DNA of 64,000 bases from Pseudomonas sp. MYb185 (GCF_002979975.1 NZ_PCQD01000001.1:186001-250000), one strand, 5' to 3'; shown: positions 1-8,377, numbered from the stretch's first letter. Numbers and translations are program-made. The notes: a model not told the origin generated them from the letters alone.

Positions 1-1588
1 CATCGGCCGAGGCCCAGCCGCTCAATGGGCTATCTGCCAGTTCCTCCGGGGTTTCTGCCAGCTTCAATTCCCCGTCACTGGCCAGGCTGAACACGGCGTT
101 GCCGCAGTTGTCACCCAGCTCAGCAGTCGAACCGTAATAGGTCGGCTGGATATTGCCCAGCTCGATATACAGGCCCCGCTCGACGGTTTCGCAGAACTGC
201 AGCGTGCCATTGCTGGCGAAGTCGAAGCTGCCGACGAAGCTGGACAGATCCAGGGTGCCGGGGTTCTCGCCGCTCAGTTCGATCATGCCGTAGCTGCCGG
301 ACAGAGCCGGACGGCTGGTGGCTTTCTTGACGATGATGCCCAGGCTGCCGTTCATCACCTGTTCCACCAGCGCATTGTCACTGTTGCGGTCACGGACTTC
401 GCGTAGCTGGAAGGTACTGTCGACCAGCACGTTGAATGGCGCGTCGGCAGGCCCGGCGGCTAGCAGCCGGCTGGCGGATTCAAATTCCCGGTCACTGCAG
501 TCGGCGGCCGGGGTCGCGCACTGCGGGTATTCGCCAGAGTCGCGGTCATAGTCGGTGACCTCTTCCCGGCTCGGCATGCTGAAGCCACGTGAGTCGATGG
601 TGAATCCGGCCTCGTCCGCCTCATCATCGATCCAGGCCCGCGCCTCGGTGTTGCTGTTGCTGCCCAGCAGGTTGACGAACTCGTAGTCGAAGTTGTCGCC
701 GGCAGCGAGACGGAAGGTGGCCTGGTCGCCGGCAACGCTGATATCCGCATTCAATGTCCTGTGTCCGCCCAGCAGGTAGCCGCTGCGGAACACCCCCAGG
801 CTGGTGCTACTGCTGTAGTAACTGCCGGTGGCCTGGCTCGCCAGGGTTGCGGTTACCGGTGGCGTGGCCTTTTCGTCGAGCTGATCGTCGATCACCGCCG
901 CCAGGCGGGCACCCACCTCCTCAAGCAGGTCTTCGGTACTGGTCGAGGTATAGATGGCGTTATACAGGGCCTGCTGGATGTCCTCGTTCTGGCTCACCAG
1001 ATCCTCGATCTCGCTGATCAGGTCGTTGATCTCGGCAGGTTCCAGTTCGTCCAGCTGGCTGATCCGGTTGGCCAGCAGTTTGGTCACCAGAGTGGTGATC
1101 GGTGTGGCGGTCAGCGAGCCGGAGCTGGCGGGTACCCGGAAACTGATACCGGGGTTGATCCCGGAGGCATTGCTCAAGGCAATCTCGAAGTAATGCTCGA
1201 GGCCGGCTTCATCAGCCGTGGTAACGCTATAGGTGCCGTCACCATTGTCCACCACCTCGCTGATTTCCCGTTCCGCATCATCGCTGAGGTTCCTCAGCGT
1301 GAAATCGCCAGGCTGCAGCCCATCGAGCAGTTCGGCCAGCGCCGGGGGCACCAGCAGGTTGATCAGCGCGCTGGCCAGTTGTTCAGCCGGGCTCAGCCGG
1401 GCAGGCCCCAGGGTCAGGCCGAGGCTTTCGGGAACATCCACGCTCAGGGTATAGGTGAAGCCGCCACCGGGTGCCGGTTCGGGAGCGGAAGAACTGCTTC
1501 CGCCACCACCACCGCCGCCAAAGCAGCCAGACAGCATGGCGGCGGAAGAAACCGCAAGAGCCAGAGGCAACAGAGTAAATCGACGCAT
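1..1588 (-). CDS. Gly-rich lipoprotein, 3' end outside window
   Basis: The reading frame is open from an ATG at 1588 to the window edge, giving 529 residues without a stop, so the C-terminus is missing. The N-terminus is a lipoprotein signal: a basic start, a hydrophobic stretch and a lipobox-like LSGC with Cys22, followed by a run of seven Gly and then Ser. This looks like a flexible tether to the outer membrane. The rest is acidic and Ser/Asp-rich with scattered single Cys, like large surface or periplasmic lipoproteins, but I recognise no named domain. An AAAGGA ribosome site lies just upstream of the ATG. The function is unknown. It is the last gene of its transcript visible here, and the DNA upstream of it is the repeat array. 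Confidence 0.8.
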   Translation of the reverse strand, partial: MRRFTLLPLALAVSSAAMLSGCFGGGGGGGSSSSAPEPAPGGGFTYTLSVDVPESLGLTLGPARLSPAEQLASALINLLVPPALAELLDGLQPGDFTLRNLSDDAEREISEVVDNGDGTYSVTTADEAGLEHYFEIALSNASGINPGISFRVPASSGSLTATPITTLVTKLLANRISQLDELEPAEINDLISEIEDLVSQNEDIQQALYNAIYTSTSTEDLLEEVGARLAAVIDDQLDEKATPPVTATLASQATGSYYSSSTSLGVFRSGYLLGGHRTLNADISVAGDQATFRLAAGDNFDYEFVNLLGSNSNTEARAWIDDEADEAGFTIDSRGFSMPSREEVTDYDRDSGEYPQCATPAADCSDREFESASRLLAAGPADAPFNVLVDSTFQLREVRDRNSDNALVEQVMNGSLGIIVKKATSRPALSGSYGMIELSGENPGTLDLSSFVGSFDFASNGTLQFCETVERGLYIELGNIQPTYYGSTAELGDNCGNAVFSLASDGELKLAETPEELADSPLSGWASAD

Positions 1589-1653
1589 GGCGAAATCCTT
1601 TTTTTAGATAGTTAAGTCCTCCGAAATGTAGTGAGTGTGATGGCGTTATGTCA

Positions 1654-1669
1654 TACCCATATTTGGGTA
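1654..1669. promoter_or_regulatory. Inverted repeat upstream of lipoprotein gene
   Basis: TACCCA and TGGGTA form perfect 6-bp arms around a 4-base centre, about 65 bases upstream of the lipoprotein start at 1588. The position suits an operator or a promoter-proximal site, but no regulator can be named. Confidence 0.3.
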
Positions 1670-1748
1670 AGAATCAGGGGGCGTGAAAGCCATTTGTGAG
1701 GTTTGGCGCGGCTGCGCTACGGCTATTAACCGAAGCTGCTGAAAAACT

Positions 1749-2192
1749 GTCGTCGAGCAGGCGCTCGACAACCCGGTAGGAGGTGGCGCTTGGTCCGGGG
1801 TGTAGCGCCTCGATCCGCGTTCGGGCGCTACGCTTGCAGCGCGACGCGATCCCTAAACCGTCGTCGAGCAGGCGCTCGACAACCCGGTAGGAGATGGCGC
1901 TTGGTCCGGGATGTAGCGCCCCGGTCGGCGTTCGGGCACTACGCCTGCAGCGCGACGCGATCCCTAAACCGTCGTCGAGCGGGCGCTCGACAACCCATGG
2001 AGGTGCGGCGCCCGGGGTTGGGGTGTAGCGCCCCGATTCGCGTTCGGGCGCTACACCTATTGCCCGAAGCTGACCCAAACCGTCGTCGAGCGGGGGCTCG
2101 ACAACCCATGGAGATGCGGCGCCCGAGTTTGGGGTGTAGCGCCCCTGCGCTACGCCAACTACGCAGCAGCAGTTGCAATCGTCGCCGAGCCC
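1749..2192 (+). repeat. Four-copy 111-bp tandem array of paired palindromes
   Basis: The motif GTCGTCGAGC starts at 1749, 1860, 1971 and 2082, an exact 111-base period. Each unit has two imperfect palindromes. The first is built on GTCGAGC/GCTCGAC and ends in GACAACCC. The second is built on GTAGCGCC/GGCGCTAC. A degraded half unit precedes the array at about 1706-1748, and a decayed fifth unit follows near 2181. Single or double relatives occur at 13464-13628, 34782-34849 and 41155-41180. The structure resembles REP/BIME elements. The array fills most of the gene-free stretch 1589-2232, in which I see no coding sequence. Confidence 0.85.
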
Positions 2193-2232
2193 GAACGCGG
2201 ATCGGGGATCGGGGCTCGACGAGCCAGCGCGC

Positions 2233-2616
2233 TTACTGCAACAGAAACCCCGCGGCACGCTCGCCATCCAGCACCAGGCGGGCCAGGCTGTCGTCGCCGC
2301 CATCGGTAAAGCTGATCTTCCACAGATCCACCCGATAGCCTTGCTGCTGCAGCGAGGTCAGGTACTGGGCCTGATAGCCCTGCTCGACGCGCATGCCCAC
2401 TACCTGCGCGACTTCATCGAACTGCGGCTGGCTGATGCCGGCCTGGAATTCATCGTTGCCCAATTGCATGAACTGCTGGTAGTCCTGGCTGGCGATCGCA
2501 CCCATCAGCTGGGAAAGCATCTGCCGGGCTGGGGCCGGTTCGCTGTCGGCGACGCTGCCGAATGACAGCAGCAGCCCTGCGGTGAGCAGGACATAACGTG
2601 CCGTGGGAAGGTACAT
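2233..2616 (-). CDS. Small exported protein of unknown function
   Basis: The protein has 127 residues. The start at 2616 is chosen because AGGAGG sits just upstream and a signal peptide follows at once: a hydrophobic run ending near SVADS at about residue 24. A longer reading frame from 2799 would place this signal in the middle of the protein. The mature part is about 100 residues, acidic and Gln-rich, and probably helical then beta. It ends in a segment predicting a charge-rich surface (DGGDDS). It has no Cys and no known motif. It resembles the many small periplasmic proteins of pseudomonads with no assigned role. It is divergent from the P-type ATPase gene, and its 3' end abuts the palindromic array. 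Confidence 0.7.
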   Translation of the reverse strand: MYLPTARYVLLTAGLLLSFGSVADSEPAPARQMLSQLMGAIASQDYQQFMQLGNDEFQAGISQPQFDEVAQVVGMRVEQGYQAQYLTSLQQQGYRVDLWKISFTDGGDDSLARLVLDGERAAGFLLQ

Positions 2617-2647
2617 GGGGCTGGCCTCCTGTGAATTGAAGGAGTTG

Positions 2648-2653
2648 AGTATA
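2648..2653 (-). promoter_or_regulatory. Candidate -10 box for the small exported protein gene
   Basis: TATACT on the minus strand lies 32 bases upstream of the start at 2616. No convincing -35 at optimal spacing was found, so this is tentative. Confidence 0.35.
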
Positions 2654-2868
2654 GTCAGTGCTATGCTGATAAGCCCAACGGTGGTGGCAGCCTTCCCGGA
2701 AGCGCGATGTGGCTTGACCTGTATCAACGTGCGGCGGTTTTTCCGGCCAGGTTGGTGGACCTGGCGGTGGGTGGCTTGTACTCTTTTCCCATTACCCATC
2801 GCTCAGCCTGCGGGGGCGTGTTGCGTATCGGGTTCCATGCTCTTTTCCAGCGATGAAAGGCCGACGAC

Positions 2869-5598
2869 ATGACTGAAGTGGATGGGCGAACCACCGCAGA
2901 GGCTACTGCCTGGCACACCTTGGAGCGGGAGGTGGTCGAGCGGCAACTGGGCACTGGCCCCGCCGGACTAGCGGAGGCGGAGGTCGCGCGACGGCTGGCC
3001 GAACATGGCCCGAACCGCCTGGCGCCACCCAAGCGTCGCGGTCCCTTGCTGCGCTTTGTACTGCAGTTCCACAACATCCTGCTGTATGTGATGCTCGGCG
3101 CTGCGTTGATCACCGCGTTGCTCGGTCACTGGGTCGATACCGGGGTATTGCTCGGTGCGGTGGTGATCAATGCCATTATCGGTTTCATTCAGGAGGGCAA
3201 GGCCGAGGCCGCCCTCGACTCCATCCGCACGCTGTTGTCCACTCATGCCACCGTGCTGCGCGATGGCTCCCGCCGTGAGATCGATGCTGCCGAACTGGTA
3301 CCCGGCGATGTAGTGCTGCTGGCTTCCGGCGACCGCGTTCCCGCTGACCTGCGGCTGGTCGAGGTCAAGGACCTCAAGGTGGAGGAGGCGGCCCTGACCG
3401 GGGAGTCCCTGGCGGTGGACAAGAGCATTGCCCCGGTAGCTACCGATGCTTCCTTGGGTGACCGCTACGGCATGGCCTATTCCGGCACCCTGGTGGTCTA
3501 CGGCCAGGCCCGTGGCATCGTCGTGGCCACCGCGGGAGCCACCGAGCTGGGTCGCATCAACCAGATGCTGGCCAGCATCCGTAATCTGTCCACGCCGCTG
3601 TTGCGTCAGGTTGATCGTTTCGGTCGCATACTGGCGCTGGTCATCCTGGCCTTCTGTGCCCTGACCTTCGTACTCGGGACCGTGCTGCGCGGCCATCCGG
3701 CGTCGGACATGTTCATGATGGTGGTGGCGCTGGCGGCATCCGCCATTCCCGAAGGGTTGCCGGCGATCATGACCGTGACCCTGGCCCTCGGTGTGCAGCG
3801 CATGGCGCGGCGCAACGCGATCATCCGCCGGCTGCCGGCGGTCGAGACCCTCGGCTCGGTGACGGTGATCTGCTCCGACAAGACCGGCACCCTGACACGC
3901 AACGAGATGACCGTGCAACGGGTGGTCTGCGCCGATCAGGTATTCGATGTGGACGGTGTCGGTTATGCCCCGGTCGGTGATTGTAGTATCGCCGGGCAGC
4001 TGGTGGACCCGGCGCAGTACCGGGCGCTGACCCTGGCGGTACGCGCCGGGGTATTGTGCAATGACGGTCGCCTGCGACAGACCGATGGTCAGTGGCACAT
4101 CGAGGGCGATCCCACCGAAGGGGCGTTGCTGGCGCTGGGCGGCAAGCTGGGGCTCGACCAGGATGAGAGTGCCGGCAACTGGCCACGGCTGGACTCGATT
4201 CCCTTCGAGTCGGAACACCGTTTCATGGCGACCCTGCATAACGATGCCGAGGGTCAGCCATGGATTTTCGTCAAGGGCGCCCCGGAGCGGATCATGGAGA
4301 TGTGCTCCCACCAGTTGGGGAACGACGGCGACCAGCCACTGGATGCCGACTACTGGCGACGCATGGCCACGGATATCGCTGCCCGCGGTCTGCGGCTGCT
4401 GGCGTTTGCCTGCAAGCGGCAGGGGCCGGGCGGTGAACGTCTGGGGTTTGCCGATGTGGAAGACGGCTACAGCATGCTGGCATTGGTCGGCATCATCGAT
4501 CCGCCACGGGAAGAGGCGATCCATGCGGTTGCCGAATGCCACCGGGCCGGCATCCAGGTGAAGATGATCACCGGCGACCATGCCGAAACGGCCAAGGCCA
4601 TTGGTGCCCAGTTGAATATTGGCATCGGTAAACCGGCTATTACCGGGGCCGAGTTGGCGTTGATGGATGATGCGGCGCTGCGCCGGGTGGTGATGGAGGT
4701 GGATATCTTCGCCCGCGCCAGCCCCGAGCAGAAACTGCGCCTGGTGCAGGCGCTGCAGGATGACGGGCAGGTGGTGGCGATGACCGGCGATGGGGTCAAC
4801 GACGCCCCTGCACTGAAACGGGCGGATGTCGGTGTGGCCATGGGCCTGAAGGGCACCGAGGTGGCCAAGGAAGCCTCGGACATGGTACTGGCCGACGACA
4901 ACTTCGCCACCATCGCCCGCGCCGTGCGTGAGGGTCGTGCGGTCTACGACAACCTGAAGAAATTCATCCTGTTCATGCTGCCGACCAACGGCGGTGAATC
5001 GCTGGTGGTGCTGGCGGCGATCCTGTTCGGCCTGACGCTGCCCCTGACCCCGGCCCAGGTACTCTGGATCAACATGGTTACCGCCGGTGCCCTGGGCCTG
5101 GCGCTGGCCTTCGAGCCAGCCGAGCGCGGCATCATGAACCGTCGGCCACGACCGCCGGGTGAGGCGCTGTTGTCCGGTTTCTTCGTCTGGCGGGTATGCC
5201 TGGTGTCGGTACTGATGGCGACCGGCGCGCTGGGGCTGTTCCTGTGGGAGCTGGACAACGGTGCCAGTCTGGAGACCGCCCGGACCATGGCGGTCAACGC
5301 CGTGGTGGCGGCGGAAATGTTCTATCTGATCAACAGCCGCTATATCCTGGCTCCGGTACTCAACCGTGAAGGGTTGCTTGGCAACCGCTACGTGTTGCTG
5401 GCCATTGCCGTGTGTATTCCCTTGCAACTGCTGTTCACCTATCTGCCGCTGATGCAGGGCATCTTCGGCTCGGTGGGGCTGACGCCGGAGCAGTGGCTGA
5501 AGGTGGTCGGGGCAGGGTTGCTGGTGTTCGTCGGTGCCGAGCTGGAGAAGCGGTTGATCCGCAATACCCGCTTTGCACCCGCGTCGGCGAAGAGCTGA
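2869..5598 (+). CDS. Cation-transporting P-type ATPase
   Basis: This 909-residue inner-membrane pump has every catalytic landmark of P-type ATPases. The TGES actuator loop is at 177-180, the phosphorylation motif DKTGTLT starts at Asp337, KGAPE lies in the nucleotide domain, and the hinge TGDGVND is at 639-645. An N-terminal cation-ATPase domain precedes the first membrane pair, and PEGLP lies in M4, as in the calcium/sodium-type (P2/P3) pumps. The M6 segment reads NMVTA (735-739), where calcium pumps have an NxxTD-type motif, so the Asp ligand is missing and calcium specificity should not be assumed. M5 carries Glu710. The transported ion is unresolved. It appears to be a single-gene unit, transcribed away from the small exported protein gene. 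Confidence 0.92.
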   Translation: MTEVDGRTTAEATAWHTLEREVVERQLGTGPAGLAEAEVARRLAEHGPNRLAPPKRRGPLLRFVLQFHNILLYVMLGAALITALLGHWVDTGVLLGAVVINAIIGFIQEGKAEAALDSIRTLLSTHATVLRDGSRREIDAAELVPGDVVLLASGDRVPADLRLVEVKDLKVEEAALTGESLAVDKSIAPVATDASLGDRYGMAYSGTLVVYGQARGIVVATAGATELGRINQMLASIRNLSTPLLRQVDRFGRILALVILAFCALTFVLGTVLRGHPASDMFMMVVALAASAIPEGLPAIMTVTLALGVQRMARRNAIIRRLPAVETLGSVTVICSDKTGTLTRNEMTVQRVVCADQVFDVDGVGYAPVGDCSIAGQLVDPAQYRALTLAVRAGVLCNDGRLRQTDGQWHIEGDPTEGALLALGGKLGLDQDESAGNWPRLDSIPFESEHRFMATLHNDAEGQPWIFVKGAPERIMEMCSHQLGNDGDQPLDADYWRRMATDIAARGLRLLAFACKRQGPGGERLGFADVEDGYSMLALVGIIDPPREEAIHAVAECHRAGIQVKMITGDHAETAKAIGAQLNIGIGKPAITGAELALMDDAALRRVVMEVDIFARASPEQKLRLVQALQDDGQVVAMTGDGVNDAPALKRADVGVAMGLKGTEVAKEASDMVLADDNFATIARAVREGRAVYDNLKKFILFMLPTNGGESLVVLAAILFGLTLPLTPAQVLWINMVTAGALGLALAFEPAERGIMNRRPRPPGEALLSGFFVWRVCLVSVLMATGALGLFLWELDNGASLETARTMAVNAVVAAEMFYLINSRYILAPVLNREGLLGNRYVLLAIAVCIPLQLLFTYLPLMQGIFGSVGLTPEQWLKVVGAGLLVFVGAELEKRLIRNTRFAPASAKS

Positions 5599-5622
5599 GT
5601 GCCTGGAAAGCGACAGCTGATA

Positions 5623-5667
5623 TGCAACTGGTTGCACAGTGGGCGAAGGGTTGCTAATTTATGCAAC
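5623..5667 (+). promoter_or_regulatory. Promoter with overlapping TGCAAC/GTTGCA half-sites
   Basis: A -35-like TTGCAC (5632-5637) and a -10-like TAATTT (5655-5660) are exactly 17 bases apart. TGCAAC (5623-5628) and GTTGCA (5631-5636) form a perfect inverted repeat over the -35. A second inverted pair, GTTGC (5650-5654) and GCAAC (5663-5667), brackets the -10. A further GTTGCA-type site lies near 5725-5737. This arrangement is typical of a repressor operator. The regulator is unknown. Confidence 0.55.
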
Positions 5668-5759
5668 TGATTTCATATCGTGTCCGGTCGCCTCATCGAA
5701 CACTCTCGGGCTGATCGGGAGTCAACTGTTGCATTGCACCGCCAACCAAGGAACCCATC

Positions 5760-6200
5760 ATGCAGATAGAACAATTATCCCCTGCAGCACAGGAAACCCT
5801 CGCCGCCTGGCACCATATCCTCGAACGCAATGCCATGGAGGAGCTGGACCCGCTACTGGCCGATGCCATCGTATTCCGTTCCCCGGTGGCGCATCGTCCC
5901 TATCCGGGGCGGGAGGCGATCAAGCTGGTGCTGAAGAACGTCAACATGGTGTTCCAGGACTTCACCTACCACCGCAGCTTTGTCAGTGAAGATGGTCACA
6001 GCGTGGTGCTGGAGTTCGCTGCCAACGTCAACGGCAAGCAGCTCAAGGGCATCGACATGCTGCGTTTCGATGCGCAGGGCAAGATCGTCGAGTTCGAGGT
6101 CATGGTGCGCCCGCTCAGCGGACTGCAGGCGCTGGGTGAAGAAATGGCCAAGCGCATGGCCCCCCATGCGGCGGTGCTGTACGGCGAATCGGCCAGCTGA
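5760..6200 (+). CDS. SnoaL/NTF2-like small protein
   Basis: The protein has 146 residues and the pattern of the NTF2-like fold used by SnoaL-type cyclases, isomerases and polyketide-tailoring enzymes: an N-terminal helix pair with a WHHILERN-type motif, then ADAIVFRSPV, a PYPGREAIK segment, and long beta strands (VVLEFAANVNG, GIDMLRFD, GKIVEFEVMVRP). It has no signal peptide, so it should be cytoplasmic. It begins at an ATG with AAGGAA upstream and is followed 57 bp later by a nitronate monooxygenase-like gene on the same strand. The two probably share the operator-bearing promoter at 5623-5667. The substrate is unknown; a small hydrophobic ligand or a detoxification step is an inference from the neighbour. 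Confidence 0.75.
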   Translation: MQIEQLSPAAQETLAAWHHILERNAMEELDPLLADAIVFRSPVAHRPYPGREAIKLVLKNVNMVFQDFTYHRSFVSEDGHSVVLEFAANVNGKQLKGIDMLRFDAQGKIVEFEVMVRPLSGLQALGEEMAKRMAPHAAVLYGESAS

Positions 6201-6257
6201 AAAGGCGCAGACGCTGTTGACTGTCTCTAATCCCTACCATCCTGTTTCGGAGTGATC

Positions 6258-7220
6258 ATGTCTCTGCCTGATATCCTCAAGGGTCGTCTGTCCATCCCGG
6301 TGGTCGGCTCGCCGTTATTCATCATTTCCAATCCCGACCTGGTGATTGCCCAGTGCAAGGCCGGTGTGGTGGGTTCCTTCCCATCGTTGAACGCGCGTCC
6401 GGTGGAGGTGTTCGAGCAATGGCTGCAGCGCATTACCAGTGAGTTGGCCGAATACGATGCGCAGCATCCCGAGCGGCCATCGGCGCCCTTTGCGGTCAAC
6501 CAGATCGTGCACAAGTCCAATGACCGCCTCGAGCAGGACCTGGCGCTGTGCGTCAAATACAAGGTGCCGATTGTCATCACTTCGCTGGGTGCGCGTGAGG
6601 ATGTGAACAACGCGGTGCATTCCTATGGCGGTATCGTGTTGCATGATGTGATCAACAACTTCTACGCGAAAAAGGCCATCGAGAAAGGCGCTGACGGGCT
6701 GATCGCCGTGGCCGCCGGTGCGGGCGGGCATGCCGGCACGCTGTCGCCGTTTGCCCTGATCCACGAAATCCGCGAATGGTTCGATGGGCCGCTGCTGCTG
6801 TCCGGTGCCATTTCCAACGGCAATGCCATTCTCGCGGCGCAGGCGGCGGGTGCGGACCTGGCTTATATCGGTTCGGCATTCATTGCCACCACCGAGGCCA
6901 ACGCCGATCAGGCCTACAAGGACATGATCGTCGACAGCACAGCCTCGGAGATCGTGTACTCCAACCTGTTCACCGGCGTGCACGGTAACTACCTGAAAAA
7001 GAGCATCATCAACAGTGGCCTGGACCCCGAAGCGCTGCCTGAATCCGACCCGTCGAAAATGAACTTCGGTTCCGGCGGCAGCAGCAAGGCCAAGGCCTGG
7101 CGGGATATATGGGGAGCAGGGCAGGGCGTGGGTGCGGTGAAGCAGGTGGTGCCGGCGGCAGAGCTGATCAGCCGGTTGCAAGCCGAATACCAGGTAGCCA
7201 GGGAGCGTCTGGCGCTGTAG
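6258..7220 (+). CDS. Nitronate monooxygenase-like flavoprotein
   Basis: The protein has 320 residues and a TIM-barrel FMN-binding layout like 2-nitropropane dioxygenase/nitronate monooxygenases. It opens with the LSIPVVGSPLF segment, contains the phosphate-binding AAGAGGHAG motif near residue 155, and has a second FMN contact around LSGAISNG and AYIGSAF. The start at 6258 is chosen over an in-frame GTG at 6252 because CGGAG lies five bases upstream. Family members oxidise alkyl nitronates or act as NADH:quinone reductases. The sequence alone does not distinguish these. It sits downstream of the SnoaL-like gene and probably shares its promoter. Confidence 0.85.
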   Translation: MSLPDILKGRLSIPVVGSPLFIISNPDLVIAQCKAGVVGSFPSLNARPVEVFEQWLQRITSELAEYDAQHPERPSAPFAVNQIVHKSNDRLEQDLALCVKYKVPIVITSLGAREDVNNAVHSYGGIVLHDVINNFYAKKAIEKGADGLIAVAAGAGGHAGTLSPFALIHEIREWFDGPLLLSGAISNGNAILAAQAAGADLAYIGSAFIATTEANADQAYKDMIVDSTASEIVYSNLFTGVHGNYLKKSIINSGLDPEALPESDPSKMNFGSGGSSKAKAWRDIWGAGQGVGAVKQVVPAAELISRLQAEYQVARERLAL

Positions 7221-7399
7221 TCAGTCGCCTGTTGGCGACGCAGTTGCTTGCGGGACCGTGACGCACAGCACAGGTTTCTGGGAGGGCCGAGTTGCATCTC
7301 GACCCAGCGCGGCATGCGGCGCCGCTGGCCGGGATGGAACCCGGCCTTCCATGGTTCGGTGGTTGGGGGGCAGGTCTGTAGAGCCTTGCCCAGGCGGCT
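7221..7399. other. Convergent intergenic spacer with hairpins
   Basis: This spacer separates the convergent monooxygenase and padR genes. It contains GGCCGGG (7327-7333) and CCCGGCC (7340-7346), a perfect 7-bp stem, and a weaker GTCGCC/GGCGAC hairpin right after the monooxygenase stop. Neither is followed by a clear T-tract, so no intrinsic terminator is claimed. Confidence 0.4.
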
Positions 7400-7927
7400 T
7401 CACTCCACCAGGGGCCGGGTTTGCTCAGCCCAGTTCAACCAGTTCTCTTCGGCCATGATGCCCATGCGCAGTACCGCGTGTTGCAGCTTCTGCGCATGGG
7501 GCATGTCGGTGGCGGCGAAGTCGCGCTGCTCGATCTCGCGATAGACCTGCAGGCGCGCTTGGTGCTCTTCGACCAGCCGGCGCAATTCCCGTCCCGCACC
7601 TAGCGGCCCCATGACCGCTTCGGCGCGCAGCTTGATCAGCAGCGCCTGGTCACTGCTGCCCGCGCTACCTGGCTCCGCCACCCAGCGCGCCAGTTCCTGA
7701 CGTCCGGCGTCGAGTACGTGATAGGTCTTCTTGCGCCGGCTGGCGCCGGACGGATCCTCCTTCACCAGCACCCAGCCGGCATCGGCCATGCGCCCCAGCT
7801 CGCGGTAGATCTGCTGGTGGCTGGCCTGCCAGAAATAGCCCATGGAATGATCGAAGCGGTTGGCCAGTTCATAGCCGGAGGAGGGCTTTTCCAGCAGCGA
7901 GGTCAGCAGCGCGTGTTGGATCGACAT
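7400..7927 (-). CDS. PadR-family transcriptional regulator
   Basis: The protein has 175 residues. It has an N-terminal PadR winged helix (ALLTSLLEKPSSGYELANRF, then a recognition region containing QQIYRELGRMADAGWV) and a wing with the basic stretch RRKKTY. A C-terminal helical segment of the Vir/AphA type follows, ending around residue 170. PadR proteins are dimeric, usually ligand-responsive repressors. It lies 9 bp downstream of ytoQ on the same strand, so the two are probably co-transcribed. Its target is not evident: the spacer upstream of ytoQ is one candidate, and the SnoaL operator region is another nearby possibility. No classical PadR ATGT-N8-ACAT site was seen. Confidence 0.88.
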   Translation of the reverse strand: MSIQHALLTSLLEKPSSGYELANRFDHSMGYFWQASHQQIYRELGRMADAGWVLVKEDPSGASRRKKTYHVLDAGRQELARWVAEPGSAGSSDQALLIKLRAEAVMGPLGAGRELRRLVEEHQARLQVYREIEQRDFAATDMPHAQKLQHAVLRMGIMAEENWLNWAEQTRPLVE

Positions 7928-7936
7928 GGGGGCAGG

Positions 7937-8377
7937 TTAATCCCGCAGTACGTAGGACAGGATGTCCACCACCTGTTCGGTGGTCGTGGCCCAGGCCATG
8001 GCGGCGGCATCCACTTCCTTGAGCGGGTGGATGATGTCCTCGGCATGCAGGGTCACATAGGGTTTGCCCAGGGCGGCGCAGTAACCCGCATCGAAGGCGG
8101 CATTCCACTGCTTGTACTTGTCGCCGAAACGGACCACCACCAGGTCGCTCTGCTCGATCAGGGTCTTGGTGCGGATGGCATTGACCTTGGCTGACTTGTG
8201 GTCGCGCCAGAAGGCATTGCTCTCGGCGCCCAGATGATCGCCGGCGGCATCGCTGGCGTCATGGTCGGTGACCGCCGAGGTGAATTCGATCTTCAGGCCC
8301 CGGGCCTCTGCGCCGCGCTTGATTTCCTCACGCCAGTCGGTGTGGATCTCGCCGGACAGATAGACTGTGAAATACAT
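7937..8377 (-). CDS. ytoQ: YtoQ family protein
   Basis: The protein has 146 residues and the features of the YtoQ family: the MYFTVYLSGEIHTDW start, the SAVTDHDASD segment, and the LVVVRFGDKYKQWNAAFDAGY region. It resembles nucleoside 2-deoxyribosyltransferase-like folds, but its activity is not established. The start at 8377 is chosen because GGGAGG lies four bases upstream; a start four codons earlier lacks this. It is cytoplasmic, with no signal or membrane segment. It is first in a two-gene minus-strand unit with padR and divergent from the Sco1-like gene. Confidence 0.82.
   Translation of the reverse strand: MYFTVYLSGEIHTDWREEIKRGAEARGLKIEFTSAVTDHDASDAAGDHLGAESNAFWRDHKSAKVNAIRTKTLIEQSDLVVVRFGDKYKQWNAAFDAGYCAALGKPYVTLHAEDIIHPLKEVDAAAMAWATTTEQVVDILSYVLRD

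Noticed and set aside
1749-2192. CRISPR array
   Set aside because: The period is regular, but spacers are as similar as repeats, units are 111 bp, and there are no cas genes.
1674-2303. Open frames on both strands through the 111-bp array
   Set aside because: They repeat with the array and exist because 111 is divisible by three. Products are Arg/Ser/Pro-rich repeats with no ribosome site.
2968-5637. 889-codon open frame on the minus strand opposite the P-type ATPase
   Set aside because: It is antisense to a gene with complete family motifs, and its translation is Gln/His/Arg-rich with no domain. This is the usual mirror frame of GC-rich coding sequence.
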